A stretch of 64,000 bases of DNA, from contig CAMKLG010000001.1 of NCBI GenBank assembly GCA_946413585.1, positions 1 to 64,000 on the forward strand, given 5' to 3'. The notes under the pieces were generated by a model that was not told the DNA's origin, made no database searches, and saw only the letters and a program-made list of their open reading frames with translations. The position numbers were made by a program, and so were the translations under genes. Of the stretch, positions 7,824 through 19,200 are shown one piece after another. Source of the DNA: an uncultured Bacteroidales bacterium (GTDB lineage: Bacteria; Bacteroidota; Bacteroidia; Bacteroidales; WCHB1-69). The stretch's first letter is position 1, and each line of letters begins with the position of its first letter.

Positions 7824-9419
7824 TCACCACGCCGGCTTCCGCTCAAACACCATTTCCTCTCCGCTCATCGGGTGCGCGAACGCAATCCGCGCGGCATGCA
7901 GATAGAGTCGGTCAGCGCGGCGACCGTAGAGGTTGTCACCCTTAATGGGACGACCTAACCCCTCCGCGTGGGCGCAGTGGACGCGCAGCTGGTGCGTGCG
8001 ACCTGTCAGCGGATGGAGTTCTACAACGTGTTCGTCCACAACACGATACAGCGTCACGGCGGGTTTTCCATGTGCTTTATCGACCTTCTGGAACGGGCGG
8101 TGCATCAGGTCGGGGAAAAGCGGCAATTCGATGCGCCCCTCCTCCCCTATCGGCAATGGATCGCCGTCTAATACGGCCACGTAAGTTTTCTGTATCTCTC
8201 TGTTTCTGAACTGTTTCTGCAACTGATAATGCGCGGTTTTGTGCTTCGCCACGACCAGCATCCCGCTGGTGTCCATGTCCAACCGGTGAACGACTAACGG
8301 TGTTTCGCCTTCTTGGCAACGTTCCTGCAACAAGGAAATTACGGATTCGCGGTGCGACTTCCCCGGCACGCTCAGTATCCCAGAAGGTTTGTCCACGACC
8401 CACAAATCGGCATCCTCATAAACAATTTCCAGTTGCTCGAAGAGGTCTCGATGCGAATTTGCAGCCAACACCTCCGGTGGTAGCATGTAGGTCAGCACTG
8501 GCTTGCATTTGCCCGAGCAGGCGGGATAATAGTGCAGATGGTGGCGGATTTCGTTGTCGGGCGACTTCCCCCACCAAAACATCGCCATTTGGACAGGCTT
8601 AAGTCCATGTACGTATGCGTATTGCAAGAGTTTCGGCTCGCAGCATTCGCCCGTGCCAGCGGGCGGCAACTGCTGTACCGTGTCACGGAAAATATCCAAC
8701 AAATTACGCTTCTCGCCCGCATAATTCACCATAACGAAGTGCTCGAACAGCCAGTTCTGCAATGCCTCCGACATCATTTTGCGCAGGTTTGCCAGCTCGT
8801 CTATCCGTTTTTCGAAATCAGCTACCTCAGCCTTCGCAGCGGATACCTTTTCCGCCCAACGTTGTTTCTCGCGCCGCAGTTCTGCTTTCAGGAACTGGCT
8901 CTCCTTCACGAAAGCAGCCTCTTCTTCAGCTGTCAGCATCCTTTGGGAACGTTCGGCATCGCGTTTCGCTTTGGCTTCCAACATTTCTTGCTTGGCGGCT
9001 GCTATGGCAACCTCAGCATCCGCTTGTAATTGCTGATAAGTTTTTCGAGATTCGATATACCCACTATCGGACTCCAAACTGATGATTTCTTGATTAATGG
9101 CTGTTATTTCCGCCTCGTGCCGCTTAAAATAGCCGTCAGGGTCGAGAAAATCGAAGACGGGCGGCACAAAGCCAGGCAGCACCGACTTGTCGTACAGCTG
9201 TCCCGAAAAAGCCGCCAAATAATAGAGCTTTTCCTCTTTCGTCACGACCAACACCCCGAACATCTTGCCTTCGGGGTTCCCGCGCATCAACTCCTCGACA
9301 CGCGGCAGCAAATCCGCCACCGCCGCCTCACACACGGGATGCGGCACGTAATCAAACGGGTTGTTGAACGTTTCCGGCAACAACCCGTGAAATATAAGGG
9401 GATGTAGAAGGTAATGCAA
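7824..9419 (-). CDS. RluA-family RNA pseudouridine synthase with long coiled-coil N-terminal extension
   Basis: 531 residues. The C-terminal third (about residues 330-531) is the RluA catalytic domain: LEIVYEDADLWVVDKPSGILSVPG, the catalytic loop VVHRLDMDTSGMLVVAK (Asp nucleophile), the IQKTYVAVLDG strand, and LTGRTHQLRVH. It converts specific uridines in structured RNA to pseudouridine. The N-terminal 330 residues are an extension with a strong coiled coil (about 100-225, repeated Ala/Glu/Lys/Arg, for example QADAEVAIAAAKQEMLEAK) and a Cys-containing region (ECCEPKLLQYAYVHGLKP, YYPACSGKCKPVL). This architecture occurs in other Bacteroidetes; the target RNA cannot be told from sequence. Confidence 0.9.
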   Translation of the reverse strand: MHYLLHPLIFHGLLPETFNNPFDYVPHPVCEAAVADLLPRVEELMRGNPEGKMFGVLVVTKEEKLYYLAAFSGQLYDKSVLPGFVPPVFDFLDPDGYFKRHEAEITAINQEIISLESDSGYIESRKTYQQLQADAEVAIAAAKQEMLEAKAKRDAERSQRMLTAEEEAAFVKESQFLKAELRREKQRWAEKVSAAKAEVADFEKRIDELANLRKMMSEALQNWLFEHFVMVNYAGEKRNLLDIFRDTVQQLPPAGTGECCEPKLLQYAYVHGLKPVQMAMFWWGKSPDNEIRHHLHYYPACSGKCKPVLTYMLPPEVLAANSHRDLFEQLEIVYEDADLWVVDKPSGILSVPGKSHRESVISLLQERCQEGETPLVVHRLDMDTSGMLVVAKHKTAHYQLQKQFRNREIQKTYVAVLDGDPLPIGEEGRIELPLFPDLMHRPFQKVDKAHGKPAVTLYRVVDEHVVELHPLTGRTHQLRVHCAHAEGLGRPIKGDNLYGRRADRLYLHAARIAFAHPMSGEEMVFERKPAW

Positions 9420-9446
9420 GAACGTAGTTCAAAAAAAGTGATTACG

Positions 9447-9524
9447 GAATCTGGCTGTTAGCTATTAGCTATTGGCTGTTGGCCAAAAGCTAAAAGCCAA
9501 AGGCTAAAAGCTAAAAGCCAAGCG
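9447..9524. repeat. Simple-sequence intergenic spacer of TTAGCTATTGGC / AAAAGCTAAAAGCC type
   Basis: About 75 nt of degenerate short repeats (TTAGCTATTAGCTATTGGCTGTT followed by near-complementary AAAAGCTAAAAGCCAAAGGC units) fill the gap up to the nitroreductase stop codon. The two halves are roughly inverted repeats of each other and could fold back. It belongs with the other simple-repeat spacers of this window. Confidence 0.6.
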
Positions 9525-10148
9525 CTATTTCACCCAATACACCCAATTCTCTTTCCTTGGTTTGGCCTCAGGATAGTCGCCTTTGGTGTAGCCGAGGATG
9601 CAGTTACCAACGCCCACGTAGTCGCCTTCGATGCCGAGTTCTTTCAAGATTTGCTTGCCCTCTTCGCTCTCGAAGACCTCACGGGCGCGGTGAATCCAGC
9701 AGGAGCCAAGGCCCTTGGCGTGGGCGGCGTTCATCAGGTTGCCCATCACGAGGCTGCCATCCTCGACACAAGTATGCACACTCTTGTCGGCCAAAACCAC
9801 CAACACCACAGGTGCTCCGTAGAAGGGGTCGTTGTCGGCACCCATCACAGCAGCATTGAGTTTGCTCATGCGGTCGCGCATCTCCTTGTTCGTCACCGCG
9901 ATGATAATCGGGCTCTGGCGGTTCATGCCCGTAGGCGCGTACGTGCCGGCCTTGCAAATCTCTTCAATCACCTCCATCGGAGGAATACTGTCAGTGTAGC
10001 TGCGCACACTGCGGCGCGTCAATAAATCTTCCATCGTTGTACTTTTAACGGTTTCACATTCAGTTTGTTCAGTTGTCTCTGCCTTCTGCTGACAACCTAC
10101 GCACAGCATCATCACAGCCGCGCATAAAATCATTGTAATCTTTTTCAT
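9525..10148 (-). CDS. Nitroreductase-family protein made as a lipoprotein
   Basis: 207 residues. An N-terminal signal with lipobox LCVGC (Cys at about residue 19) is followed by a short acidic linker and then a complete small nitroreductase domain (FMN-dependent NAD(P)H oxidoreductase fold): LLTRRSVRSYTDS, the FMN-binding TYAPTGMNRQSPIIIAVT, DGSLVMGNLMNAAHAKGLGSCWIHRA, and GVGNCILGYTKGDYPEAKPRKENWV. Most family members are cytoplasmic, so the lipid anchor is unusual; it would place the flavoenzyme on the periplasmic side or outside. The physiological substrate is unknown. Confidence 0.88.
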   Translation of the reverse strand: MKKITMILCAAVMMLCVGCQQKAETTEQTECETVKSTTMEDLLTRRSVRSYTDSIPPMEVIEEICKAGTYAPTGMNRQSPIIIAVTNKEMRDRMSKLNAAVMGADNDPFYGAPVVLVVLADKSVHTCVEDGSLVMGNLMNAAHAKGLGSCWIHRAREVFESEEGKQILKELGIEGDYVGVGNCILGYTKGDYPEAKPRKENWVYWVK

Positions 10149-10247
10149 ATTTATCGTTTATTCGTCGTTTTTTTCATCGCCATTCATCGCCTCATTCATC
10201 GTTTTTTCATCGTTTTTTCATCGCCTCATTCATCGTCATCCAATCAA
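10149..10247. repeat. TCATCG-type simple repeat spacer
   Basis: Short units such as TTCATCGCC, TCATTCATCG and TTTTTTCATCG are repeated about eight times between the nitroreductase start and the end of the giant surface-protein gene. A very similar array lies at the other end of that gene (19332-19403). Confidence 0.65.
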
Positions 10248-13200
10248 TCACAACACCACCAAAATAGTGGCAATCTCATGTTTCGTACCCCGGGCATCTC
10301 TATAGCGTATTAACACGTTATATACATTTTGGTGATACACTTTGCTCCCGCTAGAGTCATCCCATGATCTGTCTCTTATCTCACCCTTCCACTTAAAATG
10401 AGGATCGGAACTTTGAAATAGCATACTCCCCCATCGGTTATATATAAAGACTTCTATATCACGAATATCCGTTCCAACATAATAGAGTTGGAAATAATCA
10501 TTGATACCATCTTCATTGGAGGGCGTAATCGAGTTCGGGAAATATATATTTCCCTGTCCGAAATAGTCATGAGTGATGAAGATTTGCTCTGTCACTGAAC
10601 AAGCCCCATCCGTCACCACAACGTAATAATAGCCTGAGTCAAGATCATTGATCGAGGTCAAACCTTCATACATGGGCAGATAATTATCCAAAGAGTTAAA
10701 GTACCAACTGACTGTGTAACTGCCATAATAATTCGGAATATCGATGTCTATGACACCATCTCCCCCGTTAATGGATCCAAAAGCATTGATAACATTGACT
10801 TCTGGCGGGGGAATGTTCACGACTTCAATGTCACTAAGACTATTCGAGCACCCTAAAGCATCTGTCACGGTGAGAGCGTATAGCCCAGCGGAAAGGTTCT
10901 GGATGACAGAAGCCCCTTGTTCACCGGTGGACCAATAATAGTTGAGGGGTGGGTATTCGGATAATCCCACCACCGACACCGAGCCATTGTTTTGCAAACA
11001 GGTTTCGTTCAGAATCACATCCACGGTTATCACCGGCAACGGCGCCACCTCTACCACCACACTGTCCGTCAAAGTACAGAAATGATTGGTAGCATGATAG
11101 ATATAAGTCGTGGTCACTTGCGGCGAAACCCAAACTTCCGCACTATCCGGTTCGGAAACCAGCGAACCCTCGGGGGACGAACTCCATGTATAATCAAAAG
11201 CATAGTCACTGAATGCACGCACCGCCAACGTATCCCCGGCACAAACCACGTTGGCCGTACTCAACATAAAGGCCGGGTATTGCAACACCACAATCGTGTC
11301 AAACACGTTTTTGGCACAGTTTGTACTTTGGTTGTAGGTCCAAATGGAATAGATGGCATCGTTCATCGGGGCGACCGTAATACTCTCTGCCGTACTACCC
11401 GTACTCCAAAAATGCTGATCCAATGCGCCCATATACCACAACGTCACACTATCACCCACACAAATGGTATCTTTGTCGTGATACAGCACCAATGCATAAT
11501 CCGGTTGCACTGTCACAGTAGTAGAAACTGTTGTGACACAATTATTTAAGTCAACGGAACTAACCGTATAGGTGGTCGTTTGAGTTGGGGTGACATATTG
11601 GCTATTACCCTGGAATCCGTCGTTCCACAGATAATTCCAGCTGCCCGCCACCGTGATATCCACGCCTGAACCGTAACACAATACCGTATCAGCTGTGATC
11701 TGCAACGGCAGAGGCTCGAACACATAAACGGTGATATGGGTGGAATCCACGCATCCGTACTCGTTGGTCATCACCGCGGTGAAGGGCTTCGTGACAGCCG
11801 GTTTCACGATGGCGATGCCCCCATTAGACTGCACCACATCTTCGGCGGGCAGCCATACACAATTCACATTCGAAGAGGAGAGCTGCAAAGTTGCCGAATC
11901 CCCTGGGCACATATACGCGGAAGGACCCGTAATCAAACCACTCGGCAAAGGATGAATCGTGACATGGGCGGTATCAGAACGATGGCATAACGACGAATAA
12001 TAACCCGTCACATAGAAATCTTCATTGGTGACATGGTTGATGATGATGGAATTTCCCACCTCACCCGTACTCCATTGGTACATATCCGCATCGCCAATTG
12101 CACTGAGCGTGACAATCTGTCCATAACATAACACACTGTCACTCTGCAAAATATTCACTTGCGGGATAGGCAAGACATTCACCTGATAAGAAGACATGGT
12201 CTGGCAGCCAAAGGCATTGGTCACCACGGTGGAATAAGTTGTGGTGTCCTGCGGGGAAACAACTATGGAGGATGTTGTTTCGCCCGTGTTCCACACCACC
12301 GTCTCCCCAGAGGCGAGCGGAATGGAAAGCTCTTCCGCGTCATTTAAGCACAGGAACGGCTGTGAAGGTGAAATTTGCCCCAGCGGATTCTCCATCCGCA
12401 CAATTTCCCGAGAAATGGAGGAAAGACATCCGGCGGAGATGTTAAACGCAGTGAGCGTGTATGTTGTGGTGGCTGTCGGATAAACCGTGATGATTGAATC
12501 GCGACTGCCGGTGCTCCATTGGTAGTTGTCACCCGCGCCGTATGCTGTCAACGTCACTGCGTTGTCCTCAATGCAGAAAGTATCGCGCGTAGCGACAATA
12601 TGCAGGTCAAAAGCGGGATAAACCGTCACCAAGAAGCTATCCGCCGCCTGACACCCAAACTGGTTGGTGCCCGTAACGCTATAGGCCGTAGTATTCAAAG
12701 AAGGATAAACCGTACGGAAATCATTGGTCGTGCCATCCTCCCATTCGTAGTAGGTGGCGCCGCTGACCCGGAAGGTAAACTCATCATCCTCGCACAACAC
12801 AGTGTCGTTCGGCAACACCAACTCAGGCAAAGGATACACCGTCAACGGATAATAGAGTGTGTCGCGGCATCCATGCTCGTTAGTGATGGTCACGCTGAAT
12901 GTCGTGGATTCGGAAACGGTCACGGTCACAGAAGAGTCGGAAATATCCGAAAGACCTGCTTCCGGAGCCCACACACAGTGGTTATTGCCAGAGGTCCTCA
13001 GTACTATCGGGACGTATGCGCATGTGGAGGGTGCCCCGATGATGGTGTCCACTGGCGGTTCATGGACAGCGTTCACCACGAGGGTGTCGCGACTGATACA
13101 GTGATTGCTGTCGGTACCCGCCACGACATACCGCGCACCCACCTCCGACATCACTGTAATTTCGTTGCCAGTAGCCACTAACTGGTTGTTCAAGAACCAC

Positions 13201-16200
13201 ATATATTGGCTGGCACCCGTCGCCGAAAGAGTTATTTCGATATTGTCACAAGGAACTTCCGGATAAACCAAAGCGGTCACCACCGGTTTCGGATAAACCA
13301 CCACAATGGCCGTATCGTACGCGTGACATACCACCCCGTCAATCATATAATATCCATCAATCACATACATCGTGGTCGTGTCAGGCGACACAAAAGCGAT
13401 ATTCTGATCGTAGGACATCGAATAATCCGCAGGATAAGAACTCCATTGATACAAGGTGTTGTTCACATTACTCACCACCGTAAGGCCTATGAACTGGTTT
13501 CCATCATTGCAGAGGAATCCTGGAGCGGAAATCTGCGAGGAGATCTCCGGAAGCGGATAGACATTGATGGTTATCGGCAGGGTGTCACGACAGCCGTATT
13601 GGTCTGTGCCAATCACTTGATAGAAAGCTTCCGGCACAGACATCGGATTCGTCACCAAGGAAACTCCCTCATGGAAAGGTGTTTCCAATTCGTCCTCAAA
13701 CCACATATACTGCTCTGCGCCGCTCAATGAAATGGAAAACGACTCCTCTGCGCATGCGGCATGGGGGGCATTGGAATTCACCACCGGCGAAGGATGCACA
13801 ATAATGGTCGTGGAATCGGTGGTTTCACAGCCCGTCACAGCATCCGTCACCGTCACCTTATACGTGGTCGTCTCCAACGGCAACGCCACCGGTGTACTGC
13901 TGGATGCATCGTCCAACGTACTGGCGTGACTCCACGAAAACAATGTGGCTGAGGAAGTTGCTGAAAGCTGTGTCGGGAATCCGTAACAGACGGCCGCATC
14001 CGAAACGGAGAGCGACAATTCAGGATGCCCGTTAACATTCACGGTATAATAGGTCGTATCCACACATCCTTTGATGTTTATGCCTCGGAGCATGTATCTG
14101 GTCGTCACTTCCGGGGAAACCGTAAGGGTCGGGCCCGTGCCGAGCAGCGTATGCGGTTCATCCGCCAGATACCAGAAATGGGTAACTCCGCCCCGCGCCA
14201 CCAACGTCACCGTATCGTTCAAACAAACACTCGTGCCAGAAGCCACCAAATCGATATGCAAATCCGGCAAAGAATCCACCAAGAAGGGAACCGCCAGCAC
14301 CGAACGACAGTTGAATCCATTTAAAAATCCTTGCACAATGAACGTGTCAACATAGCTTACGGTACTGCGTTCGGGGTATATGATGGCCATCGGTCCCTCC
14401 TGCGCATGCAAATGCGGATGAGGAAGCCATAGATACGAGTCCGCGCCCGACACCACGATCACACCCGTGTCGTTCGCGCAAATCGGGGAGGTATTAGTCG
14501 AAACATTCAGTTGTGGAACTGGATAGACCCGCACCAAGACACTATCCGTGGTATGACACTGAATTCCTTCATGTTCTTCATAGATAGTGGCGGAAAAATA
14601 GGTCGAGTGAATCAAATCCGACCGCGTGATCGAATAGGTAGTGTCGCCCGTATTCCAAAGGATATGGGTAAAGAGTCCTTCCGCATGAACGGTGAAAGTG
14701 TCCAGTGCGCAGATGGTGTCCAACGGCAACACCTGCAGACTCAGTTCCGGAGCGGCGTGGACATTCAGCAAGACCGTATGGTTTCCTTTACATCCGTATG
14801 CATCAGTACCCGTGACCGAATAGGAGGTTTGGTTCAGGGGTTGAGCCAAGATGCTCGCGCCCGTCTGCCCATCATCCCACACGTATGTGCTCGCGCCCGA
14901 AGCGGTCAACGTATAATACTCATTACTACAGAATTGCGTCTGCCCATTTGTACTGATAATCACCGAAGGCAACTCCATCAAGGCAACCTCTTTCGTCAGA
15001 ATCACTTTACAGAAATGTTCGTTCCGAGCCTCCAAACTGTACGTCACATTCGACGAAGGCACATCCCAAACGGTATCATTGTGCGCTTGGTCCATTCCAA
15101 TCGGATCATACCAAGAGTAGATGTATTGTCCAGAAGCATGCAAATGCAAGGTATCGCCACGACAAACATACGGCGGACCGAAAATCTGATCCCGAGGCAA
15201 AGCATAAACGGTGATTAACGTGTCCCTTACGCGTCTGCAACCGCGCTCATCCACCACTGCCAAGGTTAACGTATCGACATAATCTTGCTCCACATCCAAC
15301 AATGGGGTGTAGTAAAAGTTGTACGCATTGAGCGGAATATTGGGATAATTCCATACATACTGCACATTATTCAAAACAGGCGTGACATTTACCGCAAGAG
15401 AATCTCCATAACAGAGATGATTCTCAACATTGATAGTGAAATCCTCCGGAAGCGCATTCACCTCAACAGAAAAATCATGCGTGGTTTCACACTGATATTC
15501 TGAATAAGCGGTCACTGAATAGGTAACCGATTCAGTAGGCGAGACCACCAAGGTGGTGGCATTAAATCCATTCGACCAAAGGTAAGAAGCCGCATTACCC
15601 ACAAGGGTGATGGTCAGGGTGTCGCCCGAACAAATCGTATCCCGTAGAGCTTCGAAATGAAACTCAGGGAAAGGCACTACCACTATCGTGTCATAGACCG
15701 TGCGAGAACAATTGGTGGCCGGATTATCCGCACTCAACGAAATCACCATCGTGCTGTCTATCTGCAATTGAATGCTCGGAGCCGTCATCGATGGATTGCC
15801 GTTCCAGATGTACCCTGCGCCACCATTCGCCGTGAGCGTCACCACCGTATTCGGACAAACCGTATCCAAAGGAGCTGTGATCGACAAGTCAAAATAGGGA
15901 ATCACATTCACCGTCACGGAGGCAGTAGAGGAGCACTCGAGATAATCATACACCATTACGCTATAGGAGGTAGTGTCTTCCGGAGAAACCAAAATCGAGG
16001 GGGTGGTGCTGTGTTGCGCATCGTCCCATTGGATATTGGCACCGCCAGAAGCGGTGAGCAGTATGGAATCTCCACGACAAATCGTCGCATCCGGCGTGAT
16101 TTGCGGTTGCGGAAAAGCATACACGAAAATGGTAAACCGCGCCGTGTCCCAACATCCATAAACGTTGTCATACGCCACCGCATAATCCGTGGTAACCGTG

Positions 16201-19200
16201 GGCGACACAAACAACGAATCCCCAAAATCATTGTGCGCCAAATCGTTATCCAACCAATGATAGTGAGTCGCATTTCCCGACAGCACCACGGTGTCGTACG
16301 CACCCAAACAGATATTGTCATTCGAGATCCGCTCGGGTTCCGGCACTGGGTGGATATAGAGCGAAACATATTCTGTCGTAGTACAGCCGTACGCATCAGA
16401 AGCCTCAACGTAGTATATGGAATTGGACTCCGGCGTCACCACCCTTGGCATTGACCTTGTACTATCATCCCAATGCCAGTCCGTGATTCCCGAACCGCTC
16501 ATCGTGAGCGTACTGCTCTGCCCAGGGCACACCGTGTCGGGGGAAGCGTGCAATTCTATGTTCGGACGAGGATAAACCAACACTGGGAAGGCCACGGTCG
16601 TATCACAACCGTTAAGATGGGAAACACTGAAATAGATTGTCGTAGAGGAATCTGGGACAAACTGAAACGTCGTGCCGGTTCCCAACACAGTGCTGTCGCC
16701 CTCCCTCGTCCATCGGAACGAATAATTGCCATCCATCAACACCGTTGCGGACAGTGTGACCGTATCCTGTGCGCATACGATACTACTCGATGTCGTGTCC
16801 AGAATAGTGGGGTGCGGCAACACCTCCACATGAATCATCGCCTGTCCGTTGCTGGAGCAACCATTCGTGTCCGTACCGAAAACCACATAATCCGTGCTTT
16901 TTCTTGGAAAGACCAACAACGAATCCATAGTTCCCTGCGCCTCGATGTGATTTTCAATCCGCATGGTGTCAACAGTGGCAAGATAGCCGAACCGATAAGT
17001 GCAACTTACCGGAACAATCACAGAATCCAAATAGGCGGTATCATATAGTTGAGCCGCAGTAATATACAATGTGTCAGGATGCAAATTCAAGATACATGGA
17101 AGCCCGATTACACGATAGATACCATCTTCCGAAGCAGTGTCCCGCATTTGCTGAATCAAAGCGGAAGGATTCACCCCTGTATTTCCCGATGGATAATAGT
17201 GAATGTACGAGATTTCCCAACGCACCGTGTCTTTTCGCACCCATGTGTAGTTCTCGACACCGGAAACATGGAGCCAAACACTGTCGCCCAGACATATCGT
17301 ATCATGGCTATTGTAGTGTAAATTAGGAAGAAAATTAACATGAGTTCGTATAGTATCACGACCTTTACACCCATAAAAATTGGTTCCCTCTACATAATAG
17401 ACATTATCCTGATAAAACGAAGCAAGTAATTGTGCATTCGGTTGTTGAGGAACGGATTGCTGTGGCAGCAATTGTCCTAGCGAATCAGTCCAAATATAAG
17501 TATTTGCTCCGTGTGCTGTGAAATAAATCGAGGGGGTATTCTGACAAGCGGTATAATCCGAAACATCTTCGTTGTTCACCGTGATGTAAACCTCTGGCAA
17601 CGTGTCCACTATGATATGGAGAATGGCTCGCGTGAGGGAAAAACCCTCCGTCCAAACATCCAGCATCACATAGCCATTTTCGTATAACGGCGGCGTGACG
17701 AAACAGTCGGCAATATCGTTTGTATCCGCGTATGTGACGTAAACATTGGTGTCGTTCACCGTATAAGAGGTGTCTATCGGTCTCGGCACCACCGAATCAA
17801 TCTGATACCCAGACCTCCACGTCATTTCACGGAAAAGATGGACATTTTCAGGAAAATTGTAGCAGATATTGGCGGATTGGCCATAACAAACCCGCATCTG
17901 GCTTTCGTGAATGATGACATTGACATGATTAGAAGAGTCTATATAAGCGCCCTCCGGCACATATAGCGTATCCGTATTAAAACCGAAATCGACCACTCGA
18001 TCACCCAGCGTCACAAAATAGGGGTAACAGAAAGTGTTACTATAAACCACATCCATGCCGTCATCGCCAGTTGCATCCTCCATAGAACACGCTGATCGTA
18101 CTGAAATAGTGAAAAAATAGCAGGCATTTGGATTGAGGCCAGAAACCAATTGTGTGGTATCTCGAGTACTTCCATTTGTAATAAAAATAGAATCTGCTGA
18201 ATATAGCGACCAGTTATAAAGAATCTCATTACCTTCAGCAGCATGCCACGTGAGCAAAGCCGTCGTATCACTTGTCATACTACCTTGCAACTCGGTAGGG
18301 AGCCCAGGATTCAAACAACATTTAGCCTGAATGACCAAACCCGTCATCGTACATGAAGAATCTGACTGCATTCGAAGTGTGATAGGTTCTCCCGGATATC
18401 TGGAAATAAAGAATGGATTCTGTTCACTTCCCAACTGCTGTTGACCCACAATAATCGTATCTGACGGCGGCAAATTTGGAAATACCGTTGACAAATCTTC
18501 ATTATCATAGATAAAAAGTGTATCCCCATCCTGTAATTTACACGAGCCCCATAGTTTCAGTTTCGAAGTTGGATCCCCAGGATAGAGTACCAAATAACCA
18601 TTTTCATTGTTAGAATAGTCACCACTGGCATTTTTACGAACAGCATTTGAACCCGAATCGTATATGTAATGGGTTTGATCATCACAAGGTAACGTATCAG
18701 TTGTTCCGTATCGTCCCCAAACTATGTATTCATTAGTACGTGGGTTTGCCAGTTTGTCATAACGCAACCAAATATCATCATTGTTACAGGCACAAAAGCC
18801 ACCATCAACATCCAAAGAGTCATCACCTCTCGTGACCATAATACCCACCACACCAGTATAATTGGCCTTCCATGCCAAGCCGGCCGCATCACAACCATCG
18901 ATGCTCTCCAATGTGTTCACAGCCTCACTTGACACTATTCCAGAAGACGCAAAATCATCATAAAATAGCGTTATTTTCGTTCGAAATTGGTTACTACCTA
19001 TTGTCGGCACATTGCCATGGCTAATATCAGTATTCCATTCATAAATAGCACCAGCTTCCACATAAAATTTATATATCCATCCACAATGTACATACAGTGT
19101 ATCTCCTTGATAATCATAATCTTCATCTTCTAAATGATTATTATTTTCATCATATACATGGATAGTCTCATCAAATAATATTGGACTGAAAAAATGAATT

